Source: Saprospiraceae bacterium (GTDB taxonomy: Bacteria > Bacteroidota > Bacteroidia > Chitinophagales > Saprospiraceae). From it: 10,391 bases of DNA. Location of the stretch: the NCBI GenBank assembly GCA_020852155.1, contig JADZBJ010000212.1, forward strand, positions 1 to 10,391, read 5' to 3'. Of the stretch, positions 1 to 7,036 are shown piece by piece. The notes under the pieces are model-generated. The model had not been told where the DNA came from, made no database searches, and was given only the letters and a program-made list of their open reading frames with translations. The translations under genes and the position numbers were made by a program. The first letter of the stretch is position 1. Each line of letters opens with the position of its first letter.

Positions 1-886
1 CAAAAAATCCTTTTCGTGGGGCTTGAGTTGTATGAATTGAGTTGGTCTGCCCATTGCAAAATTTTTAGTGAACCCAAATCTATAATGATTATTTCAAAGA
101 ACTTTAAAAATGTTGTACTTAGTTTTACGAGTAATTTGTAAGATTGATATGTGAAACCGCCGCCAGAGTAATCTGCAATATATATAGCTGAATTTCCATC
201 AGGAGGCGTAGGGAAAAGCGAAGTGTTTTCGGCTGCCAACGTGGAGAAAAGTACTTGCGATTGGCTTTTCCTTACTGTAAAACCAGCCGGAACGCCAACA
301 TTACCGAATGATTGTCGCCTGTATGTGCCGTCGTACCCGGGTTAGGAGTTGTCCAGCGGTCGTTATAGTTGAACGAAATCAGCGAGGTATAGTCGCCGTT
401 ATAGGGCATACAACCTGCAACCATCCGCGGCATTGTTGCTCCCGGCGCACATTGATTCGCAACGTAAACACCGAAGTCAATATTTGAAGCAGGAGCCGTC
501 ACAAATCGGACAGAAGTAGAAGAGTTTGTGCCGTAGGATGCGTCCTTGTAACCCGCCGGCGCTACAAATTCAACCCGGTATGATGTACCGGAAGTCAAAC
601 CCGAAACGCTGTACATGCCGTCATTACCAGACACAGCAGACCCCGCCAATACGCCACTGGCATTATACACATTAACCGTAACATGCGGGAATATCAACTC
701 ATTGGCCCCTAACGCACCATCGTTATTTCCATCAAAAAATGTTAGTCCCGAAATGCTTTGTGCGGAAGCCGTGGACATCGAAACCCCAATCATTACCATC
801 AAGACCATTAACATCCTGCACAGGTTGAACCCGGAGGACGTTCCATCGTCATGAGGGTAATTGAATTTTGTAAAGCAACTTTTCAT
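1..886 (-). pseudogene. Secreted SdrD B-like surface protein, frameshifted and truncated by the window edge
   Basis: The intact frame begins at ATG 886 and gives 204 residues before a TAA. Residues 25-43 are a hydrophobic signal segment ending in ASAQ, so the protein is exported; M25 is an alternative start. Residues 46-140 look like an SdrD B-like/prealbumin-type beta domain: GLTFFDGNNDGALGANE, then a DGMYSVSGL turn and a YRVEF strand. Such domains act as rigid spacers in large Bacteroidota surface proteins. After residue 193 the frame turns to unrelated sequence and stops. A -1 shift at about 308 restores a plausible continuation (FGNVGVPAGFTVRKSQSQ, later AIYIADYSGGG) that stays open for about 102 codons to base 1. 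One lost base therefore explains the break. It could be genuine decay or a sequencing error. The beta-domain call is good; the overall function is unknown. The 5' leader is AT-rich with no clear Shine-Dalgarno. Confidence 0.65.
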
Positions 887-1149
887 ATTTAGATTATTTT
901 AATGTGATTTGTAGGAATTCAGACAGTTTAGAATTGTTGCCGGACTGGAGATATCCTCAACGACACATTCGTGTGATGGAAATAATAAATCATCGGTTTT
1001 TTGAAAATAAGATTTGGCAAACCAGTTGCTTTGTCGAAAGGCCACCAAAACACTGAATGATCCTTTAAGATACTGAACAAGCAAACAGAAGCAATCTGCC
1101 CTTCAGGACCAAATTGCTTTTTGCGCAGGTAAGCCAAAAATATTTTACA

Positions 1150-1157
1150 CAAAGGTA
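1150..1157 (-). promoter_or_regulatory. Candidate Bacteroidota -7 box for the SdrD B-like gene
   Basis: The minus strand reads TACCTTTG here, an exact match to the Bacteroidota primary sigma -7 consensus TAnnTTTG. No TTG sits at the usual distance of about 20 bases upstream; the nearest is 13 bases away (1171-1173). If used, it would give a leader of roughly 255 bases before ATG 886. This is a weak call based on one box. Confidence 0.25.
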
Positions 1158-1356
1158 GACAGGCAATATACAATGCGCTATGGACAATCTATTTCAATTT
1201 TTCATACGGATAACAATTTATACACATATTCTACTTTTAATCTATATCATTGATTATCAATGTACTTACACCAATTTTAGATTTACTAATTTTAACTTTT
1301 TTAAAAACCTCAAATTCCGCGAGCAGGCGAGGCTGAATAGATAATTACCTGTATCA

Positions 1357-1399
1357 TTGGCAATGATCCTCTGACACAAGTATCAAAAGTCATTGCCAA
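1357..1399. repeat. Small inverted repeat downstream of the DUF2306 gene
   Basis: TTGGCAATGA (1357-1366) pairs perfectly with TCATTGCCAA (1390-1399) around a 23-base loop. It lies 28 bases past the stop codon of the minus-strand DUF2306 gene, so it could stabilise or end that transcript. There is no T run after it on the minus strand, so it is not a classical intrinsic terminator. The left arm is also part of a shorter palindrome, ATCATTG-G-CAATGAT. Confidence 0.35.
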
Positions 1400-1427
1400 A
1401 GTATAGTTAGAGTGCTGTGCTAAAAAT

Positions 1428-2075
1428 CTACAACGAATTCACAGACGCTACATCAACCAGCCCTGACCTCCCCCTGTTAATCGAGTATGCAATCGCCAAA
1501 TTCGGTATCCACGCAGCCCAGGCAATAATGGAATAGGAAAAGATGTAATCGTCAGTAAACAAGTAGGAAAGCGGTATAGCCAGCCGCAGATTGACGGCCG
1601 AAAGGCATAAGGCATAACTGTAAGTCATGAAGTTCCGGTGCTCCGCCAAACGCTTGTTTCGGATGGCTGTATAGCCCTGCAACGTTGTATAAAAATACAA
1701 GACAGATACTATCGAAAAGCCAAGCGCCGGAATCCAGCCGCCGGTCGAAAACAAACTCAGGTAAAAGCCTGCCACGGCACAAATCAGCGCAGCCACAAAA
1801 TAGATTTTACCCAAAGTGCGGTGCAAACCCGTATGCCTGTTTTGCAGGTATCGGTTAAATTGTATCCAGCCGATCACAATAGCAAGCCCTCCCAGGATCA
1901 TGTGCGTGTACAGAAAAAACCACCACACTTTACTACCAAGGGCTGCCTGACTTTTAAGTTCGAGGTAACCTTCAGCAACGCCGTACATCAGGTAAGCAAC
2001 CGGTATATAGCCGACCAGTAATGCCAACAGCACAACAATCACCCACAGAAATTTCAACAACAATGTTTTCATCAT
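1428..2075 (-). CDS. DUF2306 family multi-pass inner-membrane protein
   Basis: The 215-residue protein starts at ATG 2075 (MMKTLL) and ends at TAG 1428. Hydrophobic stretches at about residues 8-30, 52-72, 90-110, 117-135, 152-172 and 178-198 predict about six membrane helices. Histidines sit where the DUF2306 family keeps them: H58 in YTHMILGG, H81 and H85 in RHTGLHRTLGKIY, and H146 in AEHRNFM before the SYALCLSAVNLRLAIPL helix. The LHR-x-LG-x-IY signature is the strongest family mark. The biochemical role of the family is not established; paired histidines in helices would suit heme or metal binding, but that is inference. The gene stands alone. Its leader is only about 10 bases before a 161-bp palindrome begins, so its promoter must lie in or beyond that element. 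Length is normal and nothing is truncated. Confidence 0.8.
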   Translation of the reverse strand: MMKTLLLKFLWVIVVLLALLVGYIPVAYLMYGVAEGYLELKSQAALGSKVWWFFLYTHMILGGLAIVIGWIQFNRYLQNRHTGLHRTLGKIYFVAALICAVAGFYLSLFSTGGWIPALGFSIVSVLYFYTTLQGYTAIRNKRLAEHRNFMTYSYALCLSAVNLRLAIPLSYLFTDDYIFSYSIIAWAAWIPNLAIAYSINRGRSGLVDVASVNSL

Positions 2076-2084
2076 TTTACCTTA

Positions 2085-2245
2085 AGAGTGTGTTCGGGAA
2101 TTGGATTTTGGCCTGCTCTCGAAAAATTCAATTCTGCTCGGCGTTAAAATTTTCGCCTTAGAACCCGACTAAGACTGCAAATTTTGCCTTGATCAACATC
2201 AAATTTTTCCTCGTTCGGCACAAACCCAATTCCCGAACACACTCT
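2085..2245. repeat. 161-bp imperfect palindrome with perfect 20-bp terminal inverted repeats (MITE/foldback-like)
   Basis: The outer arms AGAGTGTGTTCGGGAATTGG (2085-2104) and its exact reverse complement (2226-2245) are perfect over 20 bp. The symmetry continues inward. By hand alignment roughly 50 of 77 positions pair, including GAAAAATT blocks and a central CTTAG/CTAAG stem (2157-2161 and 2169-2173), all centred on 2165. There is no transposase. A non-autonomous mobile element (MITE) or a long structured RNA are the likeliest readings. No clear target duplication flanks it. It lies immediately upstream of the DUF2306 start codon. Confidence 0.7.
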
Positions 2246-2558
2246 AAAATTTGATAAGAAAAGGCAAAGATTGACCTGTATGTAGCGGCCGGTCGCCCTC
2301 GCTGATAAGGTGGCACTTAAAAGATAGTATACAGAACAGTTTTCGTATGGTAAAAGGGGCACATTTTTGAGGGGTCTACGTTAGATTTTTCGCCGAAATT
2401 TGTCCCACTTCGCCTGCAAAATCTGCCTTGACCGCTCTAAAATCTGCTCCCTTCCCCATTACGAATACTATTCTATATACTATCTATTGTCATGACAGAA
2501 AGTTTGTCATTGATGGCATACATTTGCCACCTCAACCAATGCTTTGAAAGAAATTTCC
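2246..2558. other. Intergenic region upstream of glyA
   Basis: No credible gene is seen. It contains a degenerate echo of the palindrome's right half (about 2385-2450: TTTTTCGCC, then CTGCAAAATCTGCCTTGA). It also holds a perfect 10-bp palindrome TGTCATGACA at 2488-2497 and a TACATTTG box at 2519-2526. The TACATTTG matches the Bacteroidota -7 consensus 33 bases before the glyA ATG, but the only nearby TTTG (2503-2506) is too close to be a normal -33 box. Confidence 0.5.
2519..2526 (+). promoter_or_regulatory. Candidate -7 box for glyA
   Basis: TACATTTG matches TAnnTTTG and would place transcription start about 25 bases before ATG 2559. The palindrome TGTCATGACA (2488-2497) lies just upstream, where a regulator could act. 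No properly spaced -33 TTG is present, so confidence is low. Confidence 0.3.
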
Positions 2559-3824
2559 ATGTCTGATACTGTTTTTTCCCTGATTCAGCACGAACTGGAT
2601 CGCCAACGCCGGGGCGTTGAACTCATCGCCTCCGAAAATTTTACCAGCGCCAATGTCATGCGCGCCATGGGCAGCTGCCTGACCAATAAATACGCCGAAG
2701 GATACCCCGGCAAACGCTACTACGGCGGCTGCGAAGTCGTGGATCAGGTGGAGCAATTAGCCATAGATCGTATCCGTGAACTCTTTGGCGCAGCCTGGGC
2801 CAATGTGCAGCCGCACTCCGGCGCACAAGCCAATGCCTCGGTTTTCCTGGCGTGCCTGCAACCCGGCGACAAAATCCTGGGCTTTAACCTGGCCCACGGC
2901 GGTCACCTGTCGCACGGTTCGCCAGTCAATTATTCAGGCAAAGTCTATCAGCCCGTTTTTTACGGCGTGGAAGAAGAAACCGGCCGCATTGACATGGATA
3001 AAGTAGAAGCCATCGCCCGCGCCGAGCAACCCAAACTCATCATCTGCGGCGCATCAGCCTATGCCCGCGACTGGGATTATGCGCGCTTCCGCCAAATCGC
3101 TGACGCCGTCGGCGCTATCCTGTTGGCCGACATTGCTCACCCGGCCGGACTCATCGCCACCGGACTGCTGAACAACCCGATGCCTCACTGCCACATCGTG
3201 ACGAGCACCACCCACAAGACCCTGCGCGGCCCGCGTGGCGGTATCATCCTGATGGGCCAGGATTTTGATAACCCGTGGGGACGAACCACCAAAAAAGGCG
3301 CACCCATTCAAATGTCGTCCATCCTCGACAGCGGCGTTTTCCCCGGTATGCAGGGCGGCCCGCTGGAGCACGTCATCGCTGCCAAAGCCGTAGCATTCGG
3401 TGAAGCGCTGCAACCGTCTTTTAAAACCTACGGTGAACAAGTCATTAAAAACGCACAGGCCATGGCGCAGGAATTCGTCGCCCGCGGCTATGACATCATT
3501 TCCGGCGGCACAGACAACCACCTGATGTTGCTCGACTTGCGCAGAAAAAATGTAACGGGCAAAGTGGCCGACGCCGCCTTGGGTAAAGCCGACATTACAG
3601 TCAATAAAAATATGATTCCATTCGATCCGCAACCGCCTATGACGACCTCCGGTATTCGTGTGGGCACCGCAGCAGTCACCTCGCGCGGTTTCAAGGAAAA
3701 TGACTGCCGCCAGGTAGTAGAATGGATTGATGAGGTCATCACAAATGCCGATAATGATGATCGTATCAGCAAGGTCCGCCAGGCGGTAAATGCTTATATG
3801 AAGCAGTTTCCGCTTTATGATTGA
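2559..3824 (+). CDS. glyA: Serine hydroxymethyltransferase
   Basis: GlyA is a cytosolic PLP enzyme that converts serine and tetrahydrofolate to glycine and 5,10-methylene-tetrahydrofolate, the main source of one-carbon units. The 421-residue product is full length for bacterial GlyA. Visible family marks, numbered from ATG 2559, are: VELIASENFTS near the N-terminus, TNKYAEGYPGKRYYGG around 42-57, HSGAQAN near 86-92, LAHGGHLSHG near 112-121, LLADIAHPAG with the PLP-ring aspartate D191 and H194, STTHKTLRGPRGG with Schiff-base lysine K220, and a C-terminal SGIRVGTAAVTSRGF. The ATG at 2559 is preferred over an in-frame TTG 15 bases upstream because homologues begin close to MSDTVFSLI. It seems monocistronic: a large hairpin starts 10 bases after its stop and a strong terminator follows at 3935. 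Base composition is higher in GC than its flanks, as expected for a housekeeping gene. Confidence 0.97.
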   Translation: MSDTVFSLIQHELDRQRRGVELIASENFTSANVMRAMGSCLTNKYAEGYPGKRYYGGCEVVDQVEQLAIDRIRELFGAAWANVQPHSGAQANASVFLACLQPGDKILGFNLAHGGHLSHGSPVNYSGKVYQPVFYGVEEETGRIDMDKVEAIARAEQPKLIICGASAYARDWDYARFRQIADAVGAILLADIAHPAGLIATGLLNNPMPHCHIVTSTTHKTLRGPRGGIILMGQDFDNPWGRTTKKGAPIQMSSILDSGVFPGMQGGPLEHVIAAKAVAFGEALQPSFKTYGEQVIKNAQAMAQEFVARGYDIISGGTDNHLMLLDLRRKNVTGKVADAALGKADITVNKNMIPFDPQPPMTTSGIRVGTAAVTSRGFKENDCRQVVEWIDEVITNADNDDRISKVRQAVNAYMKQFPLYD

Positions 3825-3833
3825 CGCGATTTT

Positions 3834-3916
3834 CTTAGTGCCTCTTAGTGTGCCTTAGTGTCTTGGTGGTGAAAAAATAACCACTACGGCACTAAGGCAC
3901 ACTAAGAAACACTAAG
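3834..3916. repeat. CTTAGTG hairpin repeat, copy 1
   Basis: The arms at 3834-3870 and 3880-3916 are 37 bp each and pair at 32 of 37 positions by hand count, around the 9-base loop GAAAAAATA. Each arm is built of CTTAGTG units spaced exactly 10 bases apart (3834, 3844, 3854). The hairpin begins 10 bases after the glyA stop. A direct GATTTTC (3828-3834 and 3917-3923) brackets it. A second copy with the same arm length and identical loop lies at 7032-7114. It probably acts as a terminator or transcript stabiliser, and may be a mobile palindromic repeat. Confidence 0.8.
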
Positions 3917-3934
3917 GATTTTCGAATCAATAAA

Positions 3935-3979
3935 AAAAATAATGCCCGGTGGAGTGAGTTCCAACCGGGCATTATTTTT
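3935..3979. terminator. Strong bidirectional intrinsic terminator
   Basis: AAAAATAATGCCCGGT (3935-3950) and ACCGGGCATTATTTTT (3964-3979) form a perfect 16-bp stem with a 13-base loop. The GC-rich core is flanked by an A run on one side and a T run on the other, so it can stop transcription from both sides. It would back up glyA termination on the plus strand and end any minus-strand transcript coming from about 4091. Confidence 0.85.
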
Positions 3980-3998
3980 AGGAAAAAAGAGCCGAATT

Positions 3999-4091
3999 TC
4001 AGTGTTGAAAAACGTGCTGTTTACCTGTTAAAAATTTGCGGCCAAAATAAACAAGGGCCAAAAGCAAAGTGTAAGCGAAAGTCGCGGTCAT
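3999..4091 (-). CDS. Possible small single-pass membrane peptide (30 residues)
   Basis: ATG 4091 opens a 30-codon frame ending at TGA 3999. The peptide reads MTATFAYTLLLALVYFGRKF followed by a basic tail, giving one hydrophobic helix (about residues 4-16) then R18, K19 and K24, a layout of an inserted small membrane protein with a cytoplasmic C-terminus. The strong terminator hairpin begins 20 bases past its stop on the same strand, the expected position for a short transcript. I do not recognise a family. There is no obvious Shine-Dalgarno or good promoter box, and a frame this short can be chance. A small RNA ending at the hairpin is the alternative. Confidence 0.35.
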   Translation of the reverse strand: MTATFAYTLLLALVYFGRKFLTGKQHVFQH

Positions 4092-4254
4092 GGTAGTAGT
4101 TGTAGTTAGTTGCTAATTGTCAATCTTCTAACGGGGAATGGGTTAATTTCGCTGCTACCGGGAAGCATCTTTTTCGAAAAAAAATTTCAACGCGCATTCA
4201 TTTACCTTGAAAATATTTTTCAAATAATTGATTTTCAATCACTTGTAAAAATTT
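4092..4254. other. Upstream region of the discoidin-like lipoprotein gene
   Basis: It is AT-rich and holds a perfect short inverted repeat, TTGAAAA-TAT-TTTTCAA at 4207-4223, with a further TTGATTTTCAA nearby at about 4228-4238. Three TTGAAAA-like half sites within about 35 bases of the ATG at 4255 suggest an operator. No exact TAnnTTTG box is visible on the plus strand. Confidence 0.3.
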
Positions 4255-5721
4255 ATGAAAACAAATTTTTTCTTCATCACACTGGCCTTTACAGTGTTTT
4301 TTTCCTGTAAAAACACAACGCAGCCACCCGCAGCGACCGACAATGCTGCTAACTCAGGCAATACCGAAGCCGCTGACCCGCGCCCGCCTGTTTACCTCGA
4401 AGGACTGTACGCTACCTCGGAAGCGCCAGGACATGCGGTGCAAAACCTCTTTGACACCGACGACCAAAACGACTGGCAAACTCGCCCCGGCGCAGGCCCC
4501 GACGAGGGCATCATGTTGTATTTCGACAATGCCGTTTCCATCGGAAGCGTACAGGTCGAATCCGTCGCCGGCAGTTTCAAAAAAGACGGAGACATCGTGC
4601 CCACCATCAAGGTTTTTATCAATGGCAAAACTGCCGCAGGCGGCATGCCCGACGAGAAAATTATGGTGAATGAAAAAACGGTCAAATCGCTTTACCTGCG
4701 TTTTGAAGTTACCGGAAAAGAGTCGGTGTACGAAGAGCAGAAAAACAGCGATGGCAGTACCCTTGAAATCGAAAAATACCCGGCAGACGCCACCGTCGGA
4801 TTGCGCAAACTGCTGGTCTATAATGACAAAGGCGAGGCCATGCGCATCGTCGCACCGCAGCGAAAAACAGGCTCGGTTACTGCCAGCAGCACCCTGGCGC
4901 CGGTTTCGGCCTATGGCCCGGCCAACCTGTTCGATGCCCGAAAAGAATTTGTATGGGTAGAAGGCAATGCCGCCACTACCGGCGAAGGCGAAACACTGAA
5001 CCTGCATTTTGACCAGCCAGTCAACATCACCGCCATTCGGTTCTGGAACGGCTACCAACGCAGCGACGAACACTACACAGCCAATACCCGACTGCGCGAT
5101 GTCGCTTTTCATGCCGCCAGCGAATCGCCCCGAACCTATACCCTGCGCGACGACAAAAGCGGACAGCGCATTGATCTGTCGCCTGCCGCCAAAGGACAGG
5201 ATTTCACGCTGCGCATTCAATCGGCCTACGCCGGCAAAAAATACAAAGACCTGGCCCTGAGTGAAATGGTCTTCTACGACGGCGATAAGCCATTTACCCT
5301 GAGTACTACTGACCGGGAAAAGACCATTTCAGACATTCGGAACAAAATCGCCGGTTCGCCTCTGGCCGCATTGTTAGACAAGCGCATCGGCAATTTTGAA
5401 CATGCCGACACGGAACGCTCCCGCTCGTTGATTCTGCGCGCCGACGGCACATTCGTCCTGTATGAATTTGAAACTTACCCGGAACGGGAAGAGGATTATG
5501 AGATCATCGCTGACGGCAACTGGGAGCCGGTCTCTGCCAACGGGCAGCAAACCACGATCAAGGTGTTCGGTCGCTGGAGCAATGTTTCACAATGGGCCGA
5601 CTACTATGCAGGCACTTCAAAAGAAGAAGTGACGCGCATTTTTAACGATCAAATCAGCATTACAGCAGGGAAAATCAAGGGGAATAAATGGATCGGGATG
5701 TTTTATGTTGATGTCAGGTAA
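4255..5721 (+). CDS. Lipoprotein with two discoidin-like (NADase-type glycan-binding) domains
   Basis: The 488-residue product begins with a lipoprotein signal: a hydrophobic stretch from residue 5 and a lipobox-like VFFSC with acylated C18. A Ser/Thr/Ala-rich linker follows to about residue 44. Residues about 48-190 form a first galactose-binding-like fold (EGLYATSEAPGHAVQNLFD, NDWQTRPGAG). Residues about 205-343 form a second, clearer one: ASSTLAP, YGPANLFDARKEFVWVEG, GEGETLNLHF, then AIRFWNGYQ and YTANTRLRDV. This matches the NADase-type glycan-binding domain pattern of a Y-x-x-NLLD, W-x-EG, and a NGY followed by N-x-R. The C-terminal 130 residues (LRADGTFVLYEF, EDYEIIADGNW) look like a separate beta-rich domain I cannot name. 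It likely sits in the periplasm or on the outer membrane binding glycans. Its last 17 bases overlap the next gene, so the two are probably co-expressed. Confidence 0.75.
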   Translation: MKTNFFFITLAFTVFFSCKNTTQPPAATDNAANSGNTEAADPRPPVYLEGLYATSEAPGHAVQNLFDTDDQNDWQTRPGAGPDEGIMLYFDNAVSIGSVQVESVAGSFKKDGDIVPTIKVFINGKTAAGGMPDEKIMVNEKTVKSLYLRFEVTGKESVYEEQKNSDGSTLEIEKYPADATVGLRKLLVYNDKGEAMRIVAPQRKTGSVTASSTLAPVSAYGPANLFDARKEFVWVEGNAATTGEGETLNLHFDQPVNITAIRFWNGYQRSDEHYTANTRLRDVAFHAASESPRTYTLRDDKSGQRIDLSPAAKGQDFTLRIQSAYAGKKYKDLALSEMVFYDGDKPFTLSTTDREKTISDIRNKIAGSPLAALLDKRIGNFEHADTERSRSLILRADGTFVLYEFETYPEREEDYEIIADGNWEPVSANGQQTTIKVFGRWSNVSQWADYYAGTSKEEVTRIFNDQISITAGKIKGNKWIGMFYVDVR

Positions 5722-7036
5722 CAGGGTAATACTCGTTTGGGCAGCCTCGCTTGCGGTGTTGATCTATGCCCTAACCTGGCAAATCCCACGCGCCGATTTC
5801 AACACGTTTATCGGCGTGTATGGTGCTGCTTTCGGGATATATCTGTGGTTGCTGCGAAAACACCAACCAGAAAACACCTCGTTACTGCTCGCCGCAGGTT
5901 TTCTGATGCGCATCGTCGCTGTGCTGGCGGTACCGGTGTTGTCCGACGACGCTTATCGCTTCCTCTGGGACGGCGGCCTGACCATTTCAGGTTGGCATCC
6001 GTTTGCGCACACGCCGGAGTATTTTGCCAATGCCGGGCTTTTCAACCGATACTGTACGCCTGAACTGTTCGGATTGCTCAATTCACCAAAATATTACACG
6101 GTCTATCCGCCGGTTTGTCAGGGCGTATTTGCGTTGTCGGCCTGGGTGGTCGGTGGTAAAATTCTAACCGGATTAGTTGTCCTTAAACTGTTTTTGTTGC
6201 TGTGCGAATGGGGCAGCATTCGTTGTTTGCGCCTGTTGAAAAATGACTACGCCGCTGTGGCTTATGCCCTGAATCCGTTGGTGATCCTTGAAGTCTGCGG
6301 CAATGCGCATTTTGAAGGGGCGATGATCTTTTTCGCGCTATGGGCATTATGGCTTCTACAACGCGCCAGTCTGAACAAAGCGGCTGTCGTATGGGCGCTG
6401 TCTGTCGCCTCCAAATTACTGCCCTTGATGTGGCTGCCGCTGGTATGGGCGCGACTCGGCTGGGCGAAAGGCGGGCGGTTTTTGCTAGCGTTTTCGGTGG
6501 CCAGTCTGATGTTGTTTTCGCCGCTGCTGCAAATGTCCGTCCTGACCAACATGGCCGCCAGCATTGACCTTTATTTCCAAAAATTTGAATTTAATGCCAG
6601 CCTGTACTACCTGATTCGGGCATTGGCAAACCATTTTGCCGAGAAAAACACCGGGGAAATACTCGGCCCGATCATGGGCTTGCTGTCGCTGTCGGGTCTG
6701 CTGTTCCTGACCTGGCGAGCCATAAAACGCTCAGATATTTCACTGTACGCTTTATTAATGTGGAGCAGCGTGTGGCATCTGCTGTGTTCCACAACGGTGC
6801 ATCCGTGGTATGTACTGGTACCTTTTGCATTTTCCCTGCTCACGCGCTGGCGTTTTCCATTGGTCTGGACGGGCGTGGCTGCCCTCTCCTATTCGCATTA
6901 CGCAGGTGGTCTTTTTCAGGAAAATTATGGGTGGATTGCAGTGGAATACTGCGCAGTTTTAGGGTGGATGGGGATTGATTCGATGAAACGCGGATTGCGC
7001 GGAATAAAAAACGCAGATTTTCGCGGATTTTCTTAG
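5705..7036 (+). CDS. GT-C fold membrane glycosyltransferase (mannosyltransferase/GT87-like)
   Basis: The 443-residue protein is polytopic, with roughly ten or more hydrophobic helices. It carries the GT-C signature after the first helices: VLSDDAYRFLWDGGL at about 79-92, with the acidic pair D81-D82 as likely catalytic residues, followed by GWHPFAHTPEY and YTVYPP (131-136). NPLVILEVCGNAHFEGAMI at about 190-208 is another element of polyprenol-dependent mannosyltransferases of the DUF2029/GT87 type. It would transfer a sugar from a polyprenyl-phosphate donor on the periplasmic face. The ATG at 5705 overlaps the upstream lipoprotein gene by 17 bases, which implies translational coupling; ATG 5711 is an alternative start. 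The last 15 or so codons (GIKNADFRGFS) are written by CGCGGATT-type repeats and the stop TAG lies inside the next hairpin, so the native C-terminus has probably been replaced. Donor and acceptor are unknown. Confidence 0.75.
   Translation: MLMSGNRVILVWAASLAVLIYALTWQIPRADFNTFIGVYGAAFGIYLWLLRKHQPENTSLLLAAGFLMRIVAVLAVPVLSDDAYRFLWDGGLTISGWHPFAHTPEYFANAGLFNRYCTPELFGLLNSPKYYTVYPPVCQGVFALSAWVVGGKILTGLVVLKLFLLLCEWGSIRCLRLLKNDYAAVAYALNPLVILEVCGNAHFEGAMIFFALWALWLLQRASLNKAAVVWALSVASKLLPLMWLPLVWARLGWAKGGRFLLAFSVASLMLFSPLLQMSVLTNMAASIDLYFQKFEFNASLYYLIRALANHFAEKNTGEILGPIMGLLSLSGLLFLTWRAIKRSDISLYALLMWSSVWHLLCSTTVHPWYVLVPFAFSLLTRWRFPLVWTGVAALSYSHYAGGLFQENYGWIAVEYCAVLGWMGIDSMKRGLRGIKNADFRGFS
6989..7029. repeat. 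CGCGGATT short repeats overlapping the transferase 3' end
   Basis: CGCGGATT occurs at 6989-6996 and 7022-7029, with variants CGCGGAAT (6998-7005) and CGCAGATT (7012-7019) between. These four units lie inside the end of the GT-C gene and lead directly into hairpin copy 2. The start of hairpin copy 1 shows a remnant (CGCGATTTTC, 3825-3834), so this block is probably part of the same larger repeat. Confidence 0.55.

Larger units (their letters stand above)
887..1427. other. AT-rich intergenic gap of about 540 bases
   Basis: No convincing gene is visible. Two overlapping minus-strand frames (1084-899 and 1173-928, 61 and 81 residues) are open but lack recognisable motifs and contradict each other, so I leave them uncalled. 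The stretch 1180-1320 is very AT-rich. It separates two minus-strand genes and probably carries the promoter and long leader of the SdrD B-like gene. Confidence 0.6.

Noticed and set aside
899..1173. Small minus-strand frames upstream of the SdrD B-like gene
   Set aside because: Two frames overlap each other, show no motif or signal and lie in a probable leader; support is not enough to call a gene.
2544..2558. TTG start for glyA at 2544
   Set aside because: GlyA homologues start near MSDTVFSL; ATG 2559 fits the family length and no ribosome site supports the TTG.
3054..3632. Long minus-strand frame opposite glyA
   Set aside because: It is antisense to a highly conserved enzyme, with no recognisable protein features.
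4110..4310. Short plus-strand frame (66 residues)
   Set aside because: It needs a weak start, overlaps the clear lipoprotein start in another frame, and follows AT-rich non-coding DNA.
4354..5220. Long minus-strand frame opposite the lipoprotein gene (288 residues)
   Set aside because: It is antisense to a gene with clear domains and lipobox; such long shadows are common opposite GC-rich coding DNA.
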